This document shows positions 1 to 10,305 of a stretch of 64,000 bases of DNA, one piece after another; the first letter of the stretch is position 1, and each line of letters starts with the position of its first letter. The stretch is from Mantis religiosa. Its lineage: Eukaryota > Arthropoda > Insecta > Mantodea > Mantidae. Location: NCBI GenBank assembly GCA_030765055.1, contig CM060950.1:21427903-21491902 (forward strand), given 5' to 3'. The notes under the pieces are model-generated. The model was not told the DNA's origin. It did no database searches and was given only the letters and a program-made list of their open reading frames with translations. The translations under genes were made by a program, and so were the position numbers.

Positions 1-324
1 TGTGTTATACTTGGATTAAAGTTGAAAGAGCAGAATATTCTGGCTCCAGGCACCACATTTTCCTGGTAAAAGAACAGAGACAAAGAATTTACCAAGTTCT
101 TTAAGATGAAAGACCAACTTGTTTATTGTTGTGATATACCAGGTGTAATACAACAACTGGAAAGACAAAATGTACAATAATAATGACTAATGTTCATTCA
201 TTGACACTTCGAAAAGAAATCTGAAAGCCATTTATTGCAGAACAGAAGCAAATTACCCTGAATACTAGTTGCACATTCTGTGTTTCTAAAAGAATTAGTG
301 TATATGAAAATCTTGAAGCTGTTT
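1..324. other. No recognisable feature
   Basis: AT-rich sequence before the first recognisable repeat. No convincing open frame, RNA gene or repeat boundary was seen. Confidence 0.5.
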
Positions 325-680
325 TAGAATTAACTCAGGTAATTGTAAAAATAGGAATGAACATAAGGCGGCGCTAAGTGTGGCTGGTTTAAGGCTGATT
401 AGCCAAAGAGATGTGTGTGACGTTGTATAGTTCAACACGCGGACCGGCTCGCTTTGCTGAACTCTACGGTTAGTTTCTTTGTGCGCTGAAAAGATACTAA
501 TTACAGAATTCTTTTGTTTCTCCCATGACGCAGAGCTACTTTTTCTGAGGTTGACTGTCCAAACCCCATTTTTATAGAACATCTGGTTTCGGAGATATCG
601 AACGATAAGTTGCCTAACTAGAAAGAAAACAATCATTAACTGTCAGTGAAGAAAAACACACACGTGCTATGCTGCAGTTG

Positions 681-748
<68 letters not shown>

Positions 749-1910
749 TTGCATTCAGTATGGTGGTGATCTTTTAAGAGTGCCAACTTGCTTTTCAAAG
801 CTGGTACACATGTCGGTTAGCAACCCTAGTACTATTGTGCCTAGTACCGACTGTGAGATTTTACATAAGCAGACTAGAAATATTATTTTTCATGTGTATT
901 CCTTTTTCAAACAGTTGTCAATTAAATATATTTTCGAAAGTACAAATTTGCACAAGTTTGTCACGTGAGTGCTCATTCTGTGACGAACATTGTTAAAGAA
1001 GGCAAACAGTTCACCAAATTAGAAATTCTCATATTTAGGTCTCCTTGAAAACATCTAGCAGCTAAAAACATGCTACCAAATTAGACGATTTTCAAAAGTG
1101 CGTTTTACATGGAACAATTTATGATTTTGAAGCAATTATTTTAGATATTTTATTTTGTTTGAGAGGAATATTTGGAGGAATTGTAATGTTTAATGGATAA
1201 TGGATTTAATGTTTAAATGGATAAAATGTAAGGTAGATTATGTGTAACCATGACAAACTCAAATGAGAGGAAGTTGTTAAAAGTTTTAAAAGATCTTTCT
1301 TCTGCTTAAGAACGTCGTAAGAGAAAGATGTACAGTTGTGTCTCTCTGAGGTTGTGCAGAATTATTTTGTATGGGCATTTAAGATGCACAAATAGTGTGT
1401 GTGTAAGAAAGAAATAGTTTTAGTTTCAATCTTCGTTAGGTCATTGAAGTGTAAAGATGTGTTATCTGTAGTGCTAATCTTAATCTGCAAAGATTCAGTA
1501 TTGTGTATTTTATAAAAGGGTATAATCTACAGATCGTGACAGTGTGATAGGATATAATAATGGTTTTAGTAAAATAAATTCCAATATTTTGAAGAAGAGT
1601 AAATTTGTTATTGTTTCCTCCAAATTATTGCGCAAGTGAATTGTTCTCTCGTTCACAGTTTTAAGGTTCAGATTGCATATATATGTTTTTACACACATGC
1701 TGAAATTCAAAGCAAACTTCTCTATCAGCATCTGTATGCTACGTGGGTTCGGTGTGACAAAGACAAATATGTCTTCTATCTCTGTCGCCCGCTTGCTATG
1801 GAACTGGCAATGCCAAGAAAGTACGCTAACCGTATTGGCTGTTCCCATGTTCATTCTTATTTTGTAGCTACTGTACAAGAATTATCAATGGCTATTGTGT
1901 ACACCTAAGG
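325..1910 (+). mobile_element. Tc1/mariner-type (ITm) element, copy 1, degenerate
   Basis: This 1.6 kb segment is repeated, with divergence, at 58545-59899 plus 61743-61890. Copy 2 still encodes a transposase fragment with a helix-turn-helix region followed by the stretch VYDLYDKGE and GRKFMLERS, which I recognise as a widespread arthropod IS630/Tc1/mariner-type transposase N-terminal region. In copy 1 the equivalent frame can be followed around 810-1120 (for example NIVKEGKQFTKL) but is broken by stops, and most of the catalytic part is missing. The block 1640-1900 matches the far end of copy 2. I could not define terminal inverted repeats, so the outer limits are those of the copy-to-copy similarity. 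Assignment to the ITm superfamily is inference from the N-terminal fragment only. Confidence 0.5.
682..745. repeat. Poly-T tract, 64 nt
   Basis: An uninterrupted run of 64 T lies inside the ITm copy. The equivalent place in the second copy (about 58872) has only a short T-rich stretch, so this looks like expansion in situ. The long phenylalanine frame across it is an artefact. Confidence 0.95.
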
Positions 1911-2223
1911 CATCCAAAATCTTGCTAGGGCAGCAAGAAGGAGCACATATAAGATACCCATCCTTCTTAAATAAATGGAACAGTTGAAATAGGGTTAAAC
2001 ACTGGACAGGGAGACAATGGCGTAAGAGAAAATTTTTTAATACCAGGAGGGAAGAAAAGTAATTGGTGGCAGCCTAGTTGATACACCCACCCCCAAAAAA
2101 GTTAATGCCTCTTTTGCATATAAAATTACATATTATGAAACAGTACGTAAAAGCAATGGACAGGAATAGTTTGTGTTTCAATTACCTGAGAGTAAATTTT
2201 CTGTGATGTCTGAAGCTCAGATT
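1911..2223. other. No recognisable feature
   Basis: AT-rich spacer between the ITm copy and the first Penelope-like insertion. Nothing was recognised. Confidence 0.5.
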
Positions 2224-2295
2224 AAAGAGGGTATTATTAATTTATAGATGAGTCATATTTATTACACATCTGCTTCACTTTCGTACCTATTTTGA

Positions 2296-2330
2296 GGAAA
2301 TGTTTCACAAATCATCGTTTGCATCTTCGG
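2296..2330 (-). ncRNA. Hammerhead-ribozyme-like motif, degenerate
   Basis: Read on the minus strand, CCGAAGA replaces the consensus CUGANGA. It is followed by a GCAAA-type stem II and GAAACAUUUC in place of GAAACAUGUC. This is the left-arm partner of the better copy at 2427-2460 and is probably inactive. Confidence 0.4.
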
Positions 2331-2426
2331 CTCTTATGCAACTAAAGCTTGATCCCGTGGTGTGGGTAATTCTGGAGTTGCTGCTGCCATCTGTTGATTT
2401 AGTGATGAACTTAAATGTGGGATTCT

Positions 2427-2460
2427 CTGAAGATGCAAACAACGATTTGCGAAACATGTC
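2427..2460 (+). ncRNA. Hammerhead-ribozyme-like motif at PLE 3' end
   Basis: The core CTGAAGA (fits CUGANGA) is followed by one extra T, a GCAAA/TTTGC stem II with a 6-nt loop, then GAAACATGTC. The last block gives a 2-bp stem III and a GUC cleavage triplet. Upstream sequence does not pair with the downstream CTC, so stem I is broken in this chimeric copy. Hammerheads with very short stem III are known from Penelope-like elements. Confidence 0.55.
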
Positions 2461-2580
2461 CTCAAAATAGGTACGAAAGTGAAGCAGATGTGCAATAAAT
2501 ACGATTCATCTATAAATTAATAATTATTTCGCTTCACTATGGTGTTCCAATACAGTTAAATCTCAATAAAAAGAGGGTAT

Positions 2581-3003
2581 ATTTAATTCACCTCAAAAAG
2601 ATAGCTGATAGAAAAAATGCATTTTTGAACATGATGAATGATAGAAAACCATAAGAATAGTGCGCTTTCAAAGAGGTAATAAGTTTCTTGGAAATATTAA
2701 AGTTCTGTGATGCAAAAAAGATACAAGAAATATACTACAAAAGCTATTAGTTTCTGGGAAAAATATGAGTTTAAAGCATCACTTATTGTAAACTATTTTC
2801 CTGATAATTTGGAATCCCTTAGAGATGAACAAGGTGAGTTATTTCATTAAGAAATCAAGGAGATGGAGGGGAGATATCAGAGTTGGTGGAACCTTATAAT
2901 GTTAGCGGACTAACATTAAGAAGTTCCTTAATCACAACATAAACGTAAATCAACAAAACCATCTTTTCGGCCATGAAGGAAGTAACTTCAGGCCTTCTTT
3001 GAC
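2581..3003. other. No recognisable feature
   Basis: AT-rich spacer between two PLE insertions. No coding or repeat signal was recognised. Confidence 0.5.
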
Positions 3004-3111
3004 ACATATACAGGTATCGAGATTTAACTGTAGTGGAACACCACAGTGAAGCGAAAAATTATTAAATTTTAGATGAGTCATATTTTTTACACATCTGCTT
3101 CATTTTCGTAC

Positions 3112-4350
3112 CTATTTTGAGGACATGTTTCGCAAATCTTCGTTTGCATATACGGCTCTTGTGCGACTGAAGCTAGATCCAGCGGTGTGGGTAATTCTGG
3201 GGTTGTTGCTGCCATCTGTTGATTTAGTGATGAACTGAAATGTGGGATTCTCTTCTAGCGGGATTTCAAAGTTCATTAGTTGGTTTTTATGTTTTTCTAT
3301 GTATATCCTCTCCCATACGACGAGTTCACTATGTTTTTGTACGTATTTTAGTAATTCTGTGCTATCTTCAATTTCATGATTTTCAGACCAGAAATGAGCT
3401 GCTATTGCGGACTTATCAATATTTTTGTATCTTAAGTGCCTGAAGTGTTCTTTCTTTCTAGTGCCTATGTTTGTTTTTGTCCTCCCTATGTAAATTTTTT
3501 CACAGTCTTTACACTTAATCTTGTAAATGCCGGACTTTTCCTCTGGTTTTATCTTATCAGTATTATTACTGTGAAGTAGGTTTTTAATGTTGTAATTGTT
3601 TTTTGGTGCCAATGTTATATTGTATTTCTTGAATATTTTTTGGAACTTTTTTGTGGCCCAGGGGTGGTAAGTAAATTTAGCAAATCTAATTTCTTGTTTT
3701 ATTGGTGTGAGAGCTGTGATCTGTTTTAATCTCTTTTGAAGTTTGAATAATTTTAGTTTTTTATCTACAAGGTTTTTTCCATATCCATTTTTAATTGCAG
3801 TTTTTAAGATTTGATGGTATTCGTTTTGATATTCTTGCTGGCTGAGAGGTAGATTTACTAATCTGTGTGTGAGACTGTTGATGGTTGCATGTTTGTGTGG
3901 AATTGGGTTGAAACTATTTGCTTTGCTGTAATTATCTGTGTGTGTTGCTTTTCTATGAATGCCAAATTCTAGTTTTTCATTGTTTTTTTTTTTTATTTTA
4001 AGGTCTAAAAAAGGTAGAGTACAGTCCTCTTCAGTTTCTACTGTGAATTGTATGCTGGGTTCTTGCAGGTTGAGTAGTTTCAAAGCATCATCTATTAGTT
4101 TGTAGGGCACTATTGCAAAGATGTCGTCTACGTATCTGTACCATGTTTTAAACATATGAGGGAAGGCTTTAGTAATATGTGTTTCGAAAAAGCTCATGTA
4201 TAGATTGGCCAAAAATGGTGATAGCGGGCTTCCCATAGCTAGTCCTGAAATTCGTTTATAATATTTTCCATCGAAGACAAAATAATTTTGATGTATACAT
4301 AATTCAGTCATTGCCAAATATTCTTCTATTGCATTTGCATCCAGGTTTAT
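3112..4350 (-). pseudogene. Penelope-like RT-GIY-YIG protein, 5'-truncated
   Basis: Open on the minus strand for about 410 codons. The fragment starts in the middle of the reverse transcriptase: GLAMGSPLSPFLANLYMS (the primer-side motif) is followed by RYVDDIFAIVP, which holds the catalytic YVDD, then PFLDLKI. A basic linker leads to a GIY-YIG endonuclease (SGIYKIKCKDCEKIYIGRTK) with its CxxC pair, then AAHFWSENH. The N-terminal RT part is missing because the copy is truncated where it meets its inverted partner. The open frame runs on a little past the junction into antisense of that partner. PLEs use this protein for target-primed reverse transcription in the nucleus. The frame ends inside the hammerhead-like motif (residues AVYANEDLRNM). 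No full-length protein can be made from this copy. Confidence 0.85.
3121..3154 (-). ncRNA. Hammerhead-like motif overlapping PLE stop region
   Basis: On the minus strand CCGTATA stands where CUGANGA is expected, so the first core block is mutated. Stem II is a perfect GCAAA/TTTGC, and GAAACATGTC is intact. Flanking GAG and CTC can form a 3-bp stem I. Probably inactive. Confidence 0.45.
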
Positions 4351-4351
4351 A

Positions 4352-4897
4352 GACACAAAAAAGTTCCAAAAAATATTCAAGAAATACAATATAACATTGA
4401 CACCAAAAAACAATTACAACATTAAAAACCTACTTCACAGTAATAATACTGATAAGATAAAACCAGAGGAAAAGTCCGGCATTTACAAGATTAAGTGTAA
4501 AGACTGTGAAAAAATTTACATAGGGAGGACAAAAACAAACATAGGCACTAGAAAGAAAGAACACTTCAGGCACTTAAGATACAAAAATATTGATAAGTCC
4601 GCAATAGCAGCTCATTTCTGGTCTGAAAATCATGAAATTGAAGATAGCACAGAATTACTAAAATACGTACAAAAACATAGTGAACTCGTCATATGGGAGA
4701 GGATATACATAGAAAAACATAAAAACCAACTAATGAACTTTGAAATCCCGCTAGAAGAGAATTCCACATTTCAGTTCATCACTAAATCAACAGATGGCAG
4801 CAACAACCCCAGAATTACCCGCACTGCTGGATCTAGCTTCAGTCGCACAAGAGCCGTATATGCAAACGAAGATTTGCGAAACATGTGCTCAAAATAG
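4352..4897 (+). pseudogene. Penelope-like GIY-YIG fragment, inverted copy
   Basis: Plus-strand frame beginning in the linker (KKFQKIFKKYNIT) and continuing through GIY-YIG (SGIYKIKCKDCEKIYIGRTK) to the same C-terminus as the minus copy. It lacks all reverse transcriptase. It is open for about 180 codons with no independent start, so it is a fragment rather than a gene. The differences from its partner are few (for example an I for V and an S for P). Confidence 0.8.
4854..4887 (+). ncRNA. Hammerhead-like motif, degenerate
   Basis: Mirror copy of the motif at 3121-3154. The cleavage triplet has become GUG (GAAACATGTG), which should block self-cleavage, and the CUGANGA block reads CCGTATA. Confidence 0.4.
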
Positions 4898-4963
4898 GTA
4901 CGAAAGTGAAGCAGATGTGTAAAAAATACGACTCATCTAAAATTTAATAACATATACAGGTAT

Positions 4964-6317
4964 TTGTATATATTTTATATTCAGAAATTTTGCTTTTTAT
5001 ATTCATTTTGTAACGCATGATTTTTACATCAAAGACATTATTTACAAAATATTATTTTGTGATTTGTGAGAAGATGGGAGAAAAATGAATGGCATCATTC
5101 AATTTAGCACACCGAAATTTGTTAACATCACCTTTCATTTCGCAAACCAGTGAACAAAAGTTATATTTTGCAGGACAGTATTATTAGCAGCACAAAGGAT
5201 GCATGCTAAAGTGACATTAATTGACATTATAGAGATGTGTCGAAGTGTTGTATTTGTGTAAATGAGAGTGATTGTACGTTAGCATCTATTTTGAGTATAG
5301 GAATTACTCTAAATTAATTTTTTTGCCTTCTTATTCTAGCTGTTTTAGCGATTTTATTCCAATTTAAGAGTATATACATATTATATGAAACTAATTTTTT
5401 CATTCATTGTTTAGTGTGCTATATTATACAAACTAATGCTTAGCAACATTGTTGTTAGTAAACTGATTGTAAATTGCTTGCTGTTTAGGGGAACAGTGAT
5501 GGGTGCAGTGGAAGCTGCTGCAATGAAGAGTGAACATCTCCTGACTTCATAAGCATGCTGAAAATGCTGAAAATATTTTATGTTTTGACAAATTAATTAA
5601 AGAATTTTTTAATACAAAATGCAACATTGTATGTGCATGGAAATGCAATATATGGAACATTTTTACTGCATAATACAATGTCAGTTTTTAATTGTGTAAG
5701 CAGAGTGCTTCCTGGATCTGAAATTCTTAGAGTAACATGGTTGATTAAATTATAATGAAGGTCACAAAGAATTAGGGTAAGAGTAGGTAGAGTGGGACAG
5801 TTAAAGTATTTTGCTCATAAAATTGTAATTTTATGTTATAACAACCTGAAACTAGTATCACTTAAAAATTTGTAAGCCCTGTGAGCAATCAGTGCAATGT
5901 GAAATTTTAATATGCACTAGAATTATAATTTAAGCACAGTAAGAATGCTTAACAATTTCTTCATGGTCTGACATTTATGGGTAGTATGGGACAAAGTAGA
6001 AAAGTTGAAATATTTACATATAGTTTTATTTGAACATCAAATATGTCAAAAAATACTTCACATTAACCTTGGTACATTTTCAAATGAGATCTTTTCTTCA
6101 GTATCAATTTTTGCTGTGATAACAATCATCACAAAAATAATAAAGATCATCTTCAAGCTCTGCACAATCATATGCCCATTCACATAAACAGTAGTGATGG
6201 TGAAATCTTGGTTACCAAAACAACAGGTCAGAAGACCGAGGTTAGACATTTTAGGTATATATAATTAATGATCTTTAGCCGTGTAGATCATATCCAACTG
6301 CAAATGAGTGAAATTAT
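4964..6317. other. Long AT-rich stretch, nothing recognised
   Basis: About 1.35 kb of AT-rich sequence with only short chance frames. No domain, tRNA-like box or long inverted repeat was seen. Confidence 0.5.
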
Positions 6318-6430
6318 TTAAATTATGCTCAAATAGGCCCAGGATTCCTGGAGCTTAGTATTACCTGTCAATTGTCAACTCAGGATAAAGAAAAACTTTA
6401 GAAAAAGCCTAATCAGGGTTTAACTCATAA
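6318..6430 (-). mobile_element. Decayed tRNA-derived SINE fragment (family A)
   Basis: Matches the body of the copies at 8921-9165 and 38211-38440 (atgctcaaat, then aggccca, gagcttag, ttacctg, aggataa and gaaaaac in order) with many changes. The tRNA head is lost. Confidence 0.5.
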
Positions 6431-6740
6431 CTCATTTTGTTCAGTAGAACGTGGCTTCGGGGCTTGAAGGCTGTGGTCCTGTCAATGAGAAGGCATCTGA
6501 CATTTCACCTGTAACTCCATCGGGCATCTTGTAACCTGGCTGGTTACAACTAGAGTGGAGGTGGGTGGAGCACCCGAACTGTACTAGGCAGGAGCTACTG
6601 CCCCCCTCCCCATCTATTGGTCGCTCATCTGCAAACCCCTGTGATTAGTGTGGTTGTTTTGTGTTGTCCAGCACTGGCATCTGGGCTTTGTGTATATGTG
6701 CTGCTCCATCTTTGCTATTAAAATTGTTTTTGTGTTTAAT
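6431..6740. other. Unassigned, locally GC-richer sequence
   Basis: The part around 6450-6620 is clearly more GC-rich than its surroundings but has no convincing frame or repeat partner in the window. Confidence 0.4.
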
Positions 6741-6757
6741 GTCATATCGGCACGTTG

Positions 6758-6828
6758 GCCATAGTAGCTCAGTGGTAGAGCGGCTGGACGGAAACCAGAA
6801 GATCCGTGGTTCAAATCCCGGCTATGGC
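6758..6828 (+). tRNA. tRNA-like module, probably repeat-borne pseudo-tRNA
   Basis: Acceptor, D and T arms can be drawn, but the anticodon loop (ACGGAAA) lacks the invariant U33 and the anticodon stem closes badly. With its identical copy at 7070-7140 it is best read as a repeat-derived tRNA-like module. Confidence 0.35.
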
Positions 6829-7069
6829 ATTGAATTTTTCATTCTGACTCTACGTTTCCATAATTTAGCTTACACACGGCCAGTGTGAAAGAACAATTAA
6901 TTTCCATTAATTGACCTAATAGTGGTAACTATAAAGCCCGGGCCTTAAAGTACTTACATGTTGTAAATCACCATTAAGGTAGTTGCCTCATGTGTTTATG
7001 AGAACTCCTAAGTGGTTTACCGGGAAAATATGAGTCAGTTGGAGAATTTAATGTCATATCGGCACATTG

Positions 7070-7140
7070 GCCATAGTAGCTCAGTGGTAGAGCGGCTGGA
7101 CGGAAACCAGAAGATCCGTGGTTCAAATCCCGGCTATGGC
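7070..7140 (+). tRNA. tRNA-like module, identical to 6758-6828
   Basis: Same 71-nt body, same non-canonical anticodon loop. Confidence 0.35.
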
Positions 7141-7186
7141 ATTGAATTTTTCATTCTGACTCTATGTTTCCTCTATATATTGTTAT

Positions 7187-8280
7187 TTCCTTTTTCTTTT
7201 AAGTAGAGGAATTATTGCATTCCACAGGAGTATTCACCAATGAAATTTCACAGAAAATACGAGTTTTGAGAATTGATGAATCATTTCTGGAAAAGTCCAT
7301 GTGTTCGTATGTTTCTATCCGCCAGACTGTGAACAGTATAACTTAAAAATGAAGTGTCAGTTAAATACCAAAGTTGATAGTGAAGCTCAGTAACATCCAA
7401 GGATACGGCACAAAGATACTCCAACACAGAATACGCTTTATTTGGAATATTTATCGAGTGTTTTACAAAATGGTTCTTGTGATTTCGAATAAAATACCAA
7501 AATTTTAAGACTTTTCCTTAACAAATGAAATATATAACTTTAATTTAATGGGAATGTCCATAGAAGTAAGTTCTCTTTATTTTGATCTGGTAAAGTATAA
7601 GAGCTAAAGCAAATCTTACCGCACAAAATATGTAGATATGGTTAAAACACACAAAGTTATTTGAAATAAAATTTCTATTCTACTTTGCAGACCCTGTGCC
7701 CAGCATTTAAACTTTAGTCTCAAATAGGATACAGTTAACCAATTTTGTTTTACTGATATGGGACATTGAACTGAAATACCAGATAAACTGGTTCACTAAT
7801 ATGAAGGGAGTTTAAGTATATACAGCAAATTCAAACACTATATCAAATTTGGTACTGAACAAGTTATTTGTTAAAATTATTTAGTAAATACATATCACAT
7901 TGAGGCTTGTGTGATTGTGTTTGTAGCTTTGAATGTGTAACGTGTGTTACCCAGTGCGTGCATCATTGAGCGTATGCAGTGCTCCAATGGTAAGCTTCGT
8001 GTGATAGATTCAAGAACATCAATTTGGGTTTACAGTTCTTAATGATGTCTGTACAGATGAATATTGTCGCCATAACGGGCATTAAAGTTTTGGTGCAAAT
8101 AGATAGGTTTCACATAGATAACGAACTTGTGTATACAGATAACGCCGGCAGACAAGATAACTGAAGCCAAGGCCTCGCCAGCGTAGATTAAGTTACGTTT
8201 CTCGAAGGTGATAGAATGTTCGAATTATGTAATTAGATGCCTTGTTTTCCAGAAACTTCTAGTGATTAATAGAACAGTCT
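7187..8280. other. No recognisable feature
   Basis: AT-rich. It may include the outer, unrecognisable part of the LTR remnant that follows. Confidence 0.45.
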
Positions 8281-8531
8281 GGTAATCATGAATGGAGATA
8301 TAAAAGGGATTGTGACACGCCAGGAGGACAGTAGTTGTTGTGTAACAGTCAGTGTTTTTGTAACGAGAGCTAATGTAATCAGCTGCAAGTGTTTGTTATT
8401 GTCCTCGACCTTGGAAGATTGTGTGATGTAATGTTGTTACGTGAGAATTGGACAGTGTATTGCTACGGAAATAAAGGAGATTTTTAATTTCTGCAACTCG
8501 GCCTTTTAATTCTACGAACCCACAAAGTTAA
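8281..8531 (+). mobile_element. Ty3/gypsy LTR remnant (probable solo or broken LTR)
   Basis: A TATA-like box (agatataaaag, near 8298), then ggaaataaag and an end reading cttttaattctacgaaccc and acaaagt. This matches the order of the 3' part of both LTR types in this window (12000-12041 and 42056-42121). No matching second LTR or coding region was found. The left boundary is uncertain. Confidence 0.5.
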
Positions 8532-8920
8532 TATCCAGGAACTGTACCAAAATTATACTTGGATTAGATTACGATACAGAGTAGATTTGGCGCTGCGACA
8601 ATTCTTGATCTATTTTACCTAAGCCCAAAGTGGCGCAAACCAGGTAGGAAGATTGAGATGGGAGAAGAAAAGGGCGGCCGAACTAGGAAGTCACGACAGT
8701 GGAGAGGGCAGTGTCCCTCTTGTTTACCAGCTGGAGACTGCCTGACAGGGCAGCATAACCGACATCCCGACTGCTGTGGTCCGAAACGGTCCACCAGTTA
8801 GGACCGGAAGCAGTCATAACGAAGAAGGAAGTGTTTACCTGGAGCACATCCTGCCATGCAGCGCCGACAAGCCCGTCGGCACTTTATACCCTGAAAGAGA
8901 CCACCAGATGTACTATGTTT
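8532..8920. other. GC-richer sequence of unknown origin
   Basis: Directly follows the LTR end and could be leftover internal sequence of that element. Short frames show no retroviral motif. Confidence 0.35.
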
Positions 8921-9165
8921 CTTTTTATTTTATTTTACGTCCTCCAACTTTTTAAGTCATATCGGACGATGAATGGAATGGTTGAAATGATGCTCAAATG
9001 AGTCCAGGGCCCATAGAGCTTAGAGTTACCTGACATTCGTCTTTCAGGATAAGGGAAAACCCCGGAAGAAACCTTATCCAGGTAACTCACCCTGGCCAAG
9101 ATTCGAACTCGAGACCTCTTGAACGTGAGGCAGACACGCTACCACCACGCTACCGAGCGGGCTGA
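8921..9165 (-). mobile_element. tRNA-derived SINE, family A
   Basis: On the minus strand a tRNA-like head is visible (A box near the right end, ggtagcgtggtggtagcgtg, and B box gagttcgaatcttgg), followed by a body that ends in an AT-rich tail (ctttttattttattttac on plus). A second copy is at 38211-38440 and a decayed one at 6318-6430. Confidence 0.75.
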
Positions 9166-9340
9166 TGTTCTCCGTCCCCCCACTATTTTTCGGAGGGGGC
9201 GTAGTCCTCTTTCTAATATTAGGTAATTTAATATTAATGTTAAACCTAATATTATTAGGATCGGACCACTATTAGGTACAATTAATGGAAATTAATTGTT
9301 CCTTCACACTAGCTGTGTGTAGGACGCACTATGAAACGGT
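9166..9340. other. AT-rich spacer with a small inverted repeat
   Basis: taatattaggt near 9213 and acctaatatta near 9245 can pair into a short hairpin. No function is inferred. Confidence 0.4.
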
Positions 9341-9507
9341 AGAGCCAGACTGAAAAATCCAATGCATAGCCGGGATTTGAACCACCAGACTGACACGAGT
9401 CAGTTGGAGAATTTAGTGTCATGTTAGCACATTGGCCATAGTAGCTCAAATGGTTAGAGCGGCTGGTTGAAAACTAGAAGATCCGTGGTTCAAATACCGG
9501 CTATGGC
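9341..9507. repeat. tRNA-like repeat, partial inverted pair
   Basis: A minus-strand half (9341-9388, tagccgggatttgaacca) is followed by a plus-strand tRNA-like copy (9435-9507) with A and B boxes. Same family as 6741-7186. Confidence 0.6.
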
Positions 9508-10305
9508 ATATAGCCTCGGAGAATGAAATATATCTGTTCGTTTCAATCGGGTACTACTTATAAATTGCAGTTTCTAGTGTGAAAAATATGTTGTAATTGT
9601 TTTCATAATTTTTATCGTCATTTGGAACCTCATCCTTATACCTCGTGTAACTTAAGTAAATATAATTAATTTTATGTAATTATTTTTCCCGCGTAAGCAT
9701 CATTGTCATAGTATAAACAGATCACTGTACGCCACTGATTGCGCATGGCATGCATGACAAATCGTCAATTCTCCACGCTGAGCGACAGCTGCACTCTGTG
9801 AGACATTAAGTGACAAGGATGGAAACTGACGAGAGCGAGGGACATGCTACTGCGTGTTGGAAACCACGTTTAACCGGGAGCTCAGTTCGAGAAAATTTCA
9901 AGAAAAGATGACCTTAATTTCGGGAGTTAGACCGAGACAAAACGATGCGTACCCCACTCCAAATGAGCATTACAAAAATATTAAATGATTATGTTGTTGC
10001 TAGAAAACATTGAAATTTTATTGCTGGCCTTGCATTTTATTTTCAAAATAGAAAGCTGTGTGGAACACCTCAGGTTTCCATGATATGAATAATCTGCTAA
10101 AAACAACTGAGCATCAACTAATGCTAAAGAATCAGTTAGATGTCCTTTTCGAAAGCTAAATTGTGAATTCGAAAGGTCGTCAAGCGCTGAAACTCGTTTT
10201 TGCAGTCGAAAAAGTATTATTCTTCGAGCAATTCACCATTAGTAGTGAGGAGACTAATGGGGCGACAATTTTTATATCTATAGCGTCCTCCCCTGCCGGC
10301 CACTT
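9508..10305. other. No recognisable feature
   Basis: Mostly AT-rich, with a short frame at 10163-10348 that shows no recognisable domain. Confidence 0.45.

Larger units (their letters stand above)
2224..2580. mobile_element. Short head-to-head Penelope-like insertion with 11 bp TSD
   Basis: Two copies of one PLE 3' end face away from each other: a minus-strand copy (about 2238-2420) and a plus-strand copy (about 2420-2569). Direct repeats AAAGAGGGTAT at 2224-2234 and 2570-2580 flank the whole block, so the inverted pair entered as one unit of about 335 bp. The plus arm runs further 3' (the segment with cgcttcactatggtgttcc) than the minus arm. The same family, with coding sequence, makes up the insertion at 3004-4963. 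No reverse transcriptase remains here. Confidence 0.75.
3004..4963. mobile_element. Head-to-head Penelope-like element pair with 14 bp TSD
   Basis: Direct repeats ACATATACAGGTAT at 3004-3017 and 4950-4963 bracket two 5'-truncated copies of one PLE, joined at their 5' sides near 4350. The left copy (minus) keeps part of the reverse transcriptase, the GIY-YIG domain and the complete 3' tail. The right copy (plus) keeps only the linker, GIY-YIG and a shorter 3' tail. The arms (roughly 3060-3610 and 4400-4945) are almost identical, differing at a few codons, so the insertion is fairly young. A transcript across the locus could fold into a hairpin with arms of about 550 bp. Confidence 0.8.
6741..7186 (+). 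repeat. Tandem pair of tRNA-like repeat units, 312 bp period
   Basis: Two tRNA-like bodies (6758-6828 and 7070-7140) are identical over 71 nt and sit 312 bp apart in the same sequence setting (aatgtcatatcggcac before, ttgaatttttcattctgac after). Each has a polymerase III A box (TAGCTCAGTGGTAGAGC), a B box (GGTTCAAATCC) and a perfect 7-bp acceptor stem GCCATAG/CTATGGC. Related copies lie at 9341-9507, 10306-10931, 28136-28251, 32251-32519 and 33000-33305, many in inverted arrangement, so this is a mobile repeat family and not a pair of host tRNA genes. Confidence 0.7.

Noticed and set aside
669..968. Open frame with a poly-phenylalanine start
   Set aside because: Produced by the T64 tract. 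The rest is transposon-derived and lacks its own start.
3112..4897. Twin-priming inversion of a single PLE
   Set aside because: Both arms contain the same 3' half, so sequence is duplicated, whereas twin priming only inverts the 5' part.
6758..7140. Two tRNA genes
   Set aside because: Identical copies embedded in a repeat family with several decayed and inverted relatives, no U33 and a poor anticodon stem.
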